A stretch of DNA of 64,000 nt from Xylophilus sp042867185 (lineage in GTDB: Bacteria > Pseudomonadota > Gammaproteobacteria > Burkholderiales > Burkholderiaceae_C): assembly GCA_042867185.1 (NCBI GenBank), contig JBHZQV010000002.1:186001-250000 (forward strand), given 5' to 3'. Made by a program: the position numbers and the translations under genes. Below, piece after piece: positions 52,385 through 59,090 of the stretch. The notes beneath the pieces are model-generated. The model made no database searches. It was not told the DNA's origin and worked only from the letters and a program-made list of their open reading frames with translations. Each line of letters opens with the position of its first letter. The first letter of the stretch is position 1.

Positions 52385-55300
52385 ATGACACCGCACGACG
52401 CGCCTCCCGCCGCCCACGACGCATCCGCACCGGCACCTGTTCCCGCGCCCGGCCTCGCCCCGCCCAGGGAAGGCTTCAACCTTTCGCGCTGGGCGCTGGA
52501 GCATGCGGCGCTCACCCGCTACCTGCTGGTCGCGTTCATGGTGCTGGGCTTCGCCTCGTACTTCCAGCTGGGGCAGGACGAAGACCCGCCCTTCACCTTC
52601 CGCGCGATGGTGGTCCGCACCTACTGGCCCGGCGCCACCGCCGAGCAGGTGGCCGAGCAGATCACCAGCCGGCTGGAGCGCACCCTGCAGGAGGTGCCGA
52701 ACGCCGACCGCATCCGCAGCTACTCGAAGCCCGGCGAGTCGCAGATCATCTTCGAGCTGAAGGACAGCTCCCGCCCCGCCGACGTGCCCAACGCCTGGTA
52801 CACGGTGCGCAAGAAGATCGGCGACATGCGCTACACGCTGCCCGGCAACATCCAGGGCCCGTTCTTCAACGACGACTTCGGCGACGTGTACGGCGTGATC
52901 TACGCGCTGGAGACCGACGGCTTCTCCGAGGCCGAGCGCCGCCAGCTGGCCGAGGACGTGCGCCAGCGGCTGCTGCGGGTCAAGGACACCGCCAAGGTCG
53001 AACTCTTCGGCGTGCAGGACGAGAAGATCTTCATCGAGATCCCGCGTCAGCGGCTGGCCCAGCTGGGCCTGAACCTGTCGTCGGTGATCGACCAGCTGGG
53101 CCAGCAGAACGCGGTCGAGAGCGCCGGCCTGGTGCAGACGCCGGGCGACATCGTGCAGCTGCGGGTCGAGGGCGCCTTCGAGGCGGTGGCGCAGCTGCGG
53201 GCGATGCCGGTCCGCGGCAGCTCGGGCAACCAGCTGCGGCTGGGCGACATCGCCGAGATCCGCCGCGGCACGGTCGATCCGCCGTCGGTCAAGGTGCGCC
53301 ACCAGGGCCGCGAGGTGATCGCGCTCGGCGTGTCGATGGCCAAGGGCGGCGACATCGTGGCGCTGGGCAAGGCGCTGCGCACCACCGTGGCCGACCTGGA
53401 CAAGACGCTGCCCGCCGGCGCCCGGCTGGTGCAGGTGCAGGACCAGCCGGCGGCGGTGACCGCGTCGGTGAGCGAGTTCGTGCATGTGCTGATCGAGGCG
53501 GTGGTGATCGTGCTGGCGGTCAGCTTCATCAGCCTGGGCCTGCACCGCAAGGCCGGTGCGCGGCGGTGGTGGCAGGGCTACACGCTCGACGTCCGGCCGG
53601 GGCTGGTGGTGGGCATCACCATCCCGCTGGTGCTCTCGGTCACCTTCCTGGCGATGCACTACTGGGGCATCGGGCTGCACAAGATCTCGCTCGGCTCGCT
53701 GATCATCGCGCTGGGCCTGCTGGTGGACGACGCGATCATCGCGGTCGAGATGATGGTTCGCAAGATGGAGGAGGGCTACGACAAGGCCCGCGCCGCCACC
53801 TTCGCCTACGAGATCACCGCGATGCCGATGCTCACCGGCACGCTGATCACCGCGGCGGGCTTCCTGCCGATCGGCATCGCCAAATCGGTCACCGGCGAAT
53901 ACACCTTCGCGATCTTCGCGGTGACGGTGGTGGCGCTGGTGCTGAGCTGGCTGGTGTCGGTGTATTTCGTGCCCTACCTGGGCACCCTGCTGCTGAAACC
54001 GCATCCGCACCATGCGGCCGACGCGGGTGGCCCGGACGGCGCTCCCGGTCAGCCGCACGAGATGTTTGACAGCGCCTTCTACAACCGCTTCCGCCGCACC
54101 GTGGGCTGGTGCGTGGCCCACCGCTGGATCACCATCGGCGCCACCGTGGGCATCTTCGCCCTGGGGCTGGTCGGCATGGGCCAGGTGCAGCAGCAGTTCT
54201 TCCCGGATTCGACCCGGCCCGAGATCATGGTCGACCTGTGGTCGCCCGAGGGCACCCCCTTCAGCGCCAGCGAGGACATCGCCAAGCGGGTCGAGGCACG
54301 GCTGCAGCAGGAGGCGGGCATCCGCAGCATCAGCACCTGGGTGGGCTCGGGCGTGCCGCGCTTCTACCTGCCGCTGGACCAGGTGTTCCCGCAGGCCAAC
54401 GTGTCGCAGCTGATCGTGCTGCCCGACGACCTGGCCACGCGCGAGGTGCTGCGCCGCAGGCTGCCGGCGATCCTGGCGAGCGAGTTCCCCGAGGTGCGCG
54501 GCCGGGTCAAGCTGCTGCCCAGCGGCCCGCCGGTGGCCTATCCGGTGCAATTCCGGGTGGTGGGGACCGACCCGGCGGTGCTGCGTACCCTGGCCGACAC
54601 GGTCAAGGCCGAGATGCGCAAGAACCCCAACACCCGCGGCACCAACGACAACTGGAACGAATCGGTCAAGTCGGTGCGGCTGGAGATCGACCAGGACAAG
54701 GCGCGGGTGCTGGGCGTCACCAGCCAGTCGATCGCGCTGGCCACCCGCACGCTCTACAGCGGCAACACCGTCGGCCAGTTCCGCGAGGGCGACCGCCTGA
54801 TCGAGATCGTGATGCGCCAGCCGCTGGCCGAGCGCGACGCGGTGTCCGACCTGGACAACGCCTACGTCACCACCGCCACCGGGCAGTCGATCCCGCTGCT
54901 CCAGATCGCCAAGCCCACGCTGGCCTGGGAGTACGGGGTGCTGTGGCGGCAGAACCGCGAATACGCGGTCACGGTGCAGTCCGACATCGCCGAGGGCCTG
55001 CAGGGCGCGACGGTGACGCAGGAGCTGCTGCCCGCGCTGCGCACGCTGGAGGCCGATTGGCAGCAGAACGGCCGCGCCGGCTACCGGATCGAGGTGGCGG
55101 GCGAGGTGGAGGAGAGCAGCAAGGGCTCGGCCTCGATCGCCGCGGGCGTGCCGATCATGCTGTTCGCCGTCTTCACCCTGCTGATGCTGCAGCTGCACAG
55201 CTTCAGCCGCGCGCTGCTGGTGTTCATCACCGGGCCGCTGGGCATCGCGGGCGTGGCGGCGGCGCTGATCCTGCTGGGCCGGCCGTTCGGCTTCGTGGCG

Positions 55301-55624
55301 CTGCTGGGGGTGATCGCGCTGATGGGCATGATCCAGCGCAACTCGGTCATCCTGATCGACCAGATCGAGCAGGAGCGGGCCCGCGGCGTGCCAGCCTGGG
55401 ACGCGATCGTCGAGTCTGCGGTGCGGCGGCTGCGGCCGATCGTCCTGACCGCCGCGGCCGCGGTACTGGCGATGATCCCGCTGTCGCGCAGCGTGTTCTG
55501 GGGGCCGATGGCGGTGGCCATCATGGGCGGCCTGGTGGTGGCCACCGTGCTGACCCTGCTGGCGCTGCCGGCGATGTACGCGGCGTGGTTCCGGGTGAAG
55601 CGCGAACCGGCCGCCAGCGCATGA
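52385..55624 (+). CDS. RND efflux transporter permease
   Basis: A proton-driven drug or metabolite pump, 1079 residues. Twelve transmembrane segments in two halves: TM1 near 44-62, TM2-TM6 about 372-540, TM7 near 578-598, TM8-TM12 about 905-1060. The TM4 proton-relay segment GLLVDDAIIAVEMMVRKMEEG carries two Asp (about 447-448). The porter start YWPGATAEQVAEQITSRLERTLQEVPNADRIRSYS fits the TriC/MexF-like branch. An N-terminal extension of about 35 residues is Pro/Ala-rich. No outer-membrane channel gene follows, so it must borrow a TolC/OprM-type protein. Confidence 0.92.
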   Translation: MTPHDAPPAAHDASAPAPVPAPGLAPPREGFNLSRWALEHAALTRYLLVAFMVLGFASYFQLGQDEDPPFTFRAMVVRTYWPGATAEQVAEQITSRLERTLQEVPNADRIRSYSKPGESQIIFELKDSSRPADVPNAWYTVRKKIGDMRYTLPGNIQGPFFNDDFGDVYGVIYALETDGFSEAERRQLAEDVRQRLLRVKDTAKVELFGVQDEKIFIEIPRQRLAQLGLNLSSVIDQLGQQNAVESAGLVQTPGDIVQLRVEGAFEAVAQLRAMPVRGSSGNQLRLGDIAEIRRGTVDPPSVKVRHQGREVIALGVSMAKGGDIVALGKALRTTVADLDKTLPAGARLVQVQDQPAAVTASVSEFVHVLIEAVVIVLAVSFISLGLHRKAGARRWWQGYTLDVRPGLVVGITIPLVLSVTFLAMHYWGIGLHKISLGSLIIALGLLVDDAIIAVEMMVRKMEEGYDKARAATFAYEITAMPMLTGTLITAAGFLPIGIAKSVTGEYTFAIFAVTVVALVLSWLVSVYFVPYLGTLLLKPHPHHAADAGGPDGAPGQPHEMFDSAFYNRFRRTVGWCVAHRWITIGATVGIFALGLVGMGQVQQQFFPDSTRPEIMVDLWSPEGTPFSASEDIAKRVEARLQQEAGIRSISTWVGSGVPRFYLPLDQVFPQANVSQLIVLPDDLATREVLRRRLPAILASEFPEVRGRVKLLPSGPPVAYPVQFRVVGTDPAVLRTLADTVKAEMRKNPNTRGTNDNWNESVKSVRLEIDQDKARVLGVTSQSIALATRTLYSGNTVGQFREGDRLIEIVMRQPLAERDAVSDLDNAYVTTATGQSIPLLQIAKPTLAWEYGVLWRQNREYAVTVQSDIAEGLQGATVTQELLPALRTLEADWQQNGRAGYRIEVAGEVEESSKGSASIAAGVPIMLFAVFTLLMLQLHSFSRALLVFITGPLGIAGVAAALILLGRPFGFVALLGVIALMGMIQRNSVILIDQIEQERARGVPAWDAIVESAVRRLRPIVLTAAAAVLAMIPLSRSVFWGPMAVAIMGGLVVATVLTLLALPAMYAAWFRVKREPAASA

Positions 55625-55730
55625 ATCAGCCAGGCGCCGGAGGAATCGGTCTTTTGGCACGCTAAAATCTTGGGTTGACCAATTCGCACACGTGTCGCCT
55701 GACCGGGACACGTGGGGCTGTTCTTAGTTT

Positions 55731-55817
55731 GCGCGGGTGGCGAAATTGGTAGACGCACCAGGTTTAGGTCCTGACGCCAGCAATGGTGTGGGGGTTCGAG
55801 TCCCCCCCCGCGCACCA
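55731..55817 (+). tRNA. tRNA-Leu (anticodon UAG)
   Basis: An 87-nt type II tRNA. Acceptor stem GCGCGGG pairs with CCCGCGC, discriminator A and encoded CCA at 55815-55817. D-arm TGGCGAAATTGGTAGACGCA, anticodon loop TTTAGGT with TAG at 55765-55767, variable arm, T-arm GGGGGTTCGAGTCCCCC. Its 3' end and about 80 nt beyond it recur at 58001-58095, and a shorter part at 62700-62711. It serves as the attachment site of two tandem inserts. Confidence 0.95.
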
Positions 55818-55897
55818 CGGGCATGCATCGGCGCTTTGCGCCGATCGTCACGTTCCCGGTTCTGGGCCCGTTTCTCCCCGGAGGAACGGGCTTCTTT
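55802..55897 (+). repeat. Left-end module of insert 1: tRNA 3' end, hairpin and terminator
   Basis: C-rich run plus GCGCACCA, then ACGGGCATGCATCGGCG, the 8-bp hairpin ATCGGCGC-TTT-GCGCCGAT (55827-55845), GATCGTCACGTTCCCGGT and a terminator stem GCCCGTT / AACGGGC ending in TTCTTT (55866-55897). The same order recurs at 58001-58094 with compensating changes in the terminator stem (AGCCGGTT / AACCGGCT). Confidence 0.85.
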
Positions 55898-55987
55898 CCC
55901 CATCCTTAGCCAAGCAATCGGCCACCATGAGAGCCGATGCGATTCATCCGCGATCTGGAGCCGAACTTGCTGCGTTGATCGGTCGCG

Positions 55988-56452
55988 CTACACCACCGAG
56001 CTCAAGCCGCGAATGCGCGATGCCAACCGGGCCAATTCGTCATCGTCCGCACGTCGATGATCGTGAGAAGAAATATAGCCTTCGTACCTCGGAAAGTATT
56101 TGTCGACATTCGATTTGATGGGCCGCCAATCACCTGCGGTCCCGTGCATCGGAAAGAGCTTGACGTGCGCATGGTTGATGCCGAACCCCTCCATCATGCA
56201 CCCCGTGCGCCCCACGTCATCAAAAGCCTTGTCCAGACGCAAAGCGACAGTCTTTGCTGCGATCATCAGATCCGACAGTACTGAATCTTGAAGCTCAAAT
56301 AGATAGCTCGGACGATGCTCTTTGGTGATCACCACACTGAAGCCTGGAGTATTCGGAAAAATCGAAAGAAAGGCTAAATGCTTTTCATCCTCCCAGATTT
56401 TATGAGCTGGAAGTTTACCGCTGACGATTGAACAGAAAATACAATCTTCCAT
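55988..56452 (-). CDS. HIT family hydrolase, candidate peptide-nucleotide immunity protein
   Basis: A histidine-triad-fold protein of 154 residues. MEDCIFCSIVSGKLPAHKIWED gives the N-terminal Cys pair (C4, C7) and the usual HIT opening; NTPGFSVVITKEHRPS (about 34-49) follows; the triad region is GINHAHVKLFP (91-101), i.e. H94-x-H96-x-K98, with Lys in place of the third His while the middle, catalytic His is kept. HIT enzymes cleave phosphoramidate and acyl-adenylate bonds, and some HIT proteins (MccH) give resistance to microcin C-type compounds. It lies 12 nt after the E1-like gene in the same operon, which fits such a role. A general nucleotide hydrolase is the alternative. Confidence 0.82.
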   Translation of the reverse strand: MEDCIFCSIVSGKLPAHKIWEDEKHLAFLSIFPNTPGFSVVITKEHRPSYLFELQDSVLSDLMIAAKTVALRLDKAFDDVGRTGCMMEGFGINHAHVKLFPMHGTAGDWRPIKSNVDKYFPRYEGYISSHDHRRADDDELARLASRIRGLSSVV

Positions 56453-56464
56453 ATCAGTGAAGCT

Positions 56465-57478
56465 CTATTGTTGGTTTGCTAATCTGTTGTTACGCCATGC
56501 ATGCTTAACATCAACACTGTCTAACGAATGACGAGCCGAGAGGTAGTTTAAACATAGGGATGAAATTGCTCCTGCAATTTCAGTGTTGGCCGGTCCAAAG
56601 CTAGGCGCAATGAAGTTGGGGCCTCTTGACCAATTTATACTGCTAGTGCCTATCTTGCCTGATGAAAACCTTGCGAAGTAGCTCGAGTAGCCGTGAAAAT
56701 ATGCACCTGATACGACGAAAGTCCGGGAGAGGGCTGCGATATTGGCGCTAATTCCGAGTGGCTCGTCCGCGGTGACGATACATGCATCGTGAGCATCCGC
56801 CAACGACACAATACTATTAATTTCTAACAACGATGAATCCGTTGAAACATCGATGTCAGAATAGCGCGCAAAAATTTCACTTCTCAGGACATTTACTTTA
56901 GGTAAGCCAATATGCTGCTTGGTCCAGAAGAACTGCCTGTTTAAGTTGCTCTCTTCGATTGTGTCGTGATCGATCAACGTTAATTTCGCGACGCCAGCGC
57001 CAGCCAGATTCATTGCTGCGAGGGATCCAATGCCCCCACACCCGATGATCACCACGTTCGCCGAAACAACGTTACAAACTCTCTTGATCAAATCGGCACA
57101 ATTCGACGATTCGGTGCATAGATAGGACGTCGTTCTACTCAGGCGGGGATTTTTTAGGTAAGCCAAGGACTGAGCAACTTCTTCTGCGGATCCGAATAAT
57201 ATCGATCCACTTTTAATCAGTGCTTTCCAAAAGCTCTCCGCCCCGTCGGGCTTGAAGGATGCAATTCCATCTCGGCTATTGATGTAAATTTTCTCGCCGT
57301 CATTGCCAATTATAGTAGAGGGCGTACACAGGCCGATAATGTTGCCTCCAACCGAAACGATTCCATCACGAACGTGATTTTGATCGTCCATGAATTTATT
57401 GATCATGGGTCTAAATATAAAAGGATAGGGACTTGGCCCTACCCTGGCGTCAATTAATTGGCTCCGTAGAATATCCAT
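56465..57478 (-). CDS. E1/ThiF/MccB-like adenylating enzyme
   Basis: An ATP-dependent adenylyltransferase of 337 residues. The N-terminal 135 residues resemble no named domain with confidence; the position fits the peptide-clamping (RRE-like) part of MccB. The ThiF/E1 core follows: nucleotide loop VVIIGCGGIG (142-151), LIDHD (168-172), the Arg finger NLNRQ (178-182), Lys194 in GLPKVN, and the Mg2+-binding Asp238 in VTADEP, aligned with SADHP of MccB. The zinc-binding Cys pairs seen in MccB, MoeB and ThiF are missing. Its start overlaps the end of a short upstream frame by 25 nt. In microcin C pathways this enzyme joins AMP to a peptide ending in Asn; that role here is inferred. Confidence 0.8.
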   Translation of the reverse strand: MDILRSQLIDARVGPSPYPFIFRPMINKFMDDQNHVRDGIVSVGGNIIGLCTPSTIIGNDGEKIYINSRDGIASFKPDGAESFWKALIKSGSILFGSAEEVAQSLAYLKNPRLSRTTSYLCTESSNCADLIKRVCNVVSANVVIIGCGGIGSLAAMNLAGAGVAKLTLIDHDTIEESNLNRQFFWTKQHIGLPKVNVLRSEIFARYSDIDVSTDSSLLEINSIVSLADAHDACIVTADEPLGISANIAALSRTFVVSGAYFHGYSSYFARFSSGKIGTSSINWSRGPNFIAPSFGPANTEIAGAISSLCLNYLSARHSLDSVDVKHAWRNNRLANQQ

Positions 57479-57612
57479 CCGGCTGCGCCGATGTCGTCTT
57501 GCGCAATATTTGCGGAGATGATTTCAGCGACGGGATGCCATGTGATCGTTTCCGCATTCGCCGACGTAATTAAGTTGCTGTCGGACGCTGTTTGGTCCGA
57601 AGCTGACACCGC
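57454..57612 (-). other. Short frame ending in Asn that overlaps the E1-like start
   Basis: In the same frame as the small secreted-type peptide gene, after its TAG, 52 codons remain open and end with ...GAAGWIFYGAN and TAA. The TAA lies 25 nt inside the E1-like gene. A C-terminal Asn is the residue that MccB enzymes modify. There is no ATG; the only candidate start is GTG two codons after TAG, with no good ribosome-binding site. It would be made by GTG initiation, by read-through of TAG, or not at all. Confidence 0.35.
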
Positions 57613-57738
57613 CTATAGCATGGGGGCTTCGGTCGCGATGCTCCCAGAGGCGGGTTCCTTATTAAGAAATGAGGCTTGAGCACCTGATGCCGCCAGAACC
57701 AGCGTCGTGATGGCGAGCGACGTTTTCTTGCTAATCAT
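57613..57738 (-). CDS. Small secreted-type peptide, first gene of the E1/HIT operon
   Basis: A 41-codon gene starting at ATG 57738 with a strong AAGGAG ribosome-binding site 5 nt upstream. It encodes MISKKTSLAITTLVLAASGA, QA, then SFLNKEPASGSIATEAPML. The first 22 residues have the form of a Sec signal peptide: basic n-region (KK), hydrophobic core, cleavage after AQA. This would leave a 19-residue product. It stops at TAG (57613-57615), and the frame stays open beyond to 57454. I do not recognise a family. Its place directly before the E1-like gene is that of a precursor-peptide gene. Confidence 0.5.
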   Translation of the reverse strand: MISKKTSLAITTLVLAASGAQASFLNKEPASGSIATEAPML

Positions 57739-57750
57739 GCTTTCTCCTTC

Positions 57751-57773
57751 AAAAAAGCCTGCCACATGCAGGC
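57751..57773 (-). terminator. Hairpin with T-run in the leader of the peptide/E1/HIT operon
   Basis: On the minus strand GCCTGC-ATGTG-GCAGGC is followed by T6 and then at once by GAAGGAG and the peptide start. It has the form of a rho-independent terminator placed between the promoter and the first gene, hence a possible attenuator, or an insulator against transcription from outside the insert. Confidence 0.65.
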
Positions 57774-57780
57774 GCTTTTG

Positions 57781-57809
57781 ATGCTCGGGTACCCAGTGTT
57801 ACTTGTCAA
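57781..57809 (-). promoter_or_regulatory. Candidate promoter of the peptide/E1/HIT operon
   Basis: On the minus strand a perfect TTGACA (57809-57804) is followed after 17 nt by GAGCAT (57786-57781), a weak -10. Transcription would begin next to the leader hairpin. The rest of 57810-57933 shows no gene. Confidence 0.45.
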
Positions 57810-57933
57810 CTACGCCGCTTCATGTATTTCCTTGTCTCGCAAAGTGTTGCATTTAAAACGCCGGCCTGATTTATGCGACCTGACGCGGTTACCCCGCCGA
57901 GGGGTCTTTCGCACTGCCGAAGTAGAGGCGGCG

Positions 57934-58000
57934 CTGGCCCATCCCGCGCAACTCCCGCATACCTTGCGCAAGGTGTTGATTCTTAAGCGTTTAAGACTCT
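57934..58000 (+). repeat. Right-end module of insert 1
   Basis: CTGGCCCATCCCGCGCAACT ... TTGCGCAAGGTGTTGATTC, TTAAGCGTTTAAGACTCT. It matches 62634-62699 over about 66 nt with roughly 80 % identity. It contains TCTTAA-gcgt-TTAAGA, a small palindrome directly before the repeated tRNA end. Confidence 0.8.
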
Positions 58001-58095
58001 CCCCCCGCGCACCACGGGCATGCATCGGCGTTTTGCGCCGATCGTCACGTTCCCGGTCCTAGAGCCGGTTTCTCCTGCAAGGAACCGGCTTTTTC
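58001..58095 (+). repeat. Left-end module of insert 2: second copy of tRNA-Leu 3' end, hairpin and terminator
   Basis: CCCCCCGCGCACCACGGGCA begins the copy. The hairpin ATCGGCG-TTTTG-CGCCGAT (58024-58042) and the terminator AGCCGGTT / AACCGGCT with TTTT (58063-58094) follow. No tRNA 5' half precedes it. Confidence 0.85.
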
Positions 58096-58280
58096 TTATC
58101 CAGCATTCGCCCGTAACTGCGCCTGCGACCGCACGACCCAGGCTGTCGGAACCCAGCCCCGCCCGGGGTGTGGCTGCACCGTCCGGCAGGTGCGTCGGCT
58201 GCGGGCCTACATGCCCGTGTGGCTTCCCGACCAAACCTCGTGGTTGTCGGAATCTCCCGACGCCCCACTACCTCTCCACC

Positions 58281-58835
58281 ATGAAAATTGCCTGCCTTGC
58301 ATGGGGCTCCCTGATCTGGAAACCCGGTGTGCTGCCGGTCGCATCCGAGTGGTACGACGACGGCCCGCAGCTTCCCGTCGAATTCGCCCGCGAAGGCGAC
58401 AACGGCGAACTGGCGACCATCATCTGCGACGGCGAGGCCGAGCAGACCGTTTGGTGGGCCATGCTCTCGGCCAACGACCTGGGCCAGGCCCGGGAACTGC
58501 TCCGCCAACGCGAGGAGATCGACCCCGACCATCCCGAATGGGTGGGCGACACCGAGACCGGTCCGCGCGGTGCCATCGGCGAGAAGGTCTGCGCATGGGC
58601 CCGTGCCAAGGGCCTGGACGCGGTCGTCTGGACGGCCTTGCCGCCGCGCTGCAACGGTGTCGACGGACAGGTACCGACCGAGGACGATGCGGTGTTGTAT
58701 CTCGACGCGCTCATCGGCGAGAAGCGGGAGCATGCCGAGCAGTACGTGCGCCGCGTGCCGGCGGCGATCGCCACCTATAACCGCGCGGCGATCGAGCGCG
58801 CGCTGGGCTGGACGCCGGCGCCCTTCGATTCGTAG
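58281..58835 (+). CDS. Possible gamma-glutamylcyclotransferase-fold protein
   Basis: The product has 184 residues, no signal peptide. The opening MKIACLAWGSLIWKPGVLPV resembles the YGSLxxG/AWGSLxW motif by which GGCT/AIG2-fold enzymes hold the gamma-glutamyl group. The acidic segment DGEAEQTVWWAMLS and the basic RREHAEQYVRRVPAAI-like end are additional landmarks. The catalytic Glu of GGCT cannot be assigned with confidence. Start ATG 58281 lies behind CTCTCCACC without a clear ribosome-binding site. First cargo gene of insert 2; 58096-58280 shows no gene. Confidence 0.6.
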   Translation: MKIACLAWGSLIWKPGVLPVASEWYDDGPQLPVEFAREGDNGELATIICDGEAEQTVWWAMLSANDLGQARELLRQREEIDPDHPEWVGDTETGPRGAIGEKVCAWARAKGLDAVVWTALPPRCNGVDGQVPTEDDAVLYLDALIGEKREHAEQYVRRVPAAIATYNRAAIERALGWTPAPFDS

Positions 58836-59090
58836 GTGCCGTGGCACAGGGGTGGCGGACGCCATCGCCGAGGTCGGGTTGCGGAAGGCCGCGCGACACG
58901 GCGCTGGTGGTGGGAACCAGGTGACACGAGTACCCGGCATGCGGATCAAGAACCCGGTCAAAGGCCCGGAAATTGGTTTGTATGCAAACTAATTTTAGGT
59001 AACGAGGCTACGTTGGGTTACATTTTGCGCGCTCCTGTGCAGGTCGGCAGGTGTCTCGTAAAACTACTAGGTTCTCCATGCTTTGTATCC

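Larger units (their letters stand above)
55818..58014. mobile_element. Insert 1 at tRNA-Leu (2.2 kb, low G+C, peptide/E1/HIT cargo)
   Basis: Bounded on the left by the intact tRNA-Leu 3' end and on the right by a second copy of that end (CCCCCCGCGCACCA, 58001-58014). The interior is clearly poorer in G+C than the surrounding chromosome and has different codon use. It carries three minus-strand frames in one operon and no integrase or transposase. Its right end (57934-58000) is shared with the right end of insert 2. Confidence 0.7.

Noticed and set aside
57491..57679. A 62-codon + strand frame in insert 1
   Set aside because: Antisense to the peptide frame that has a strong ribosome-binding site and signal peptide; it has no ribosome-binding site itself.
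58001..58014. Second tRNA-Leu gene at the repeat
   Set aside because: Only the 3' end is repeated; there is no D-arm, anticodon arm or acceptor 5' strand upstream.
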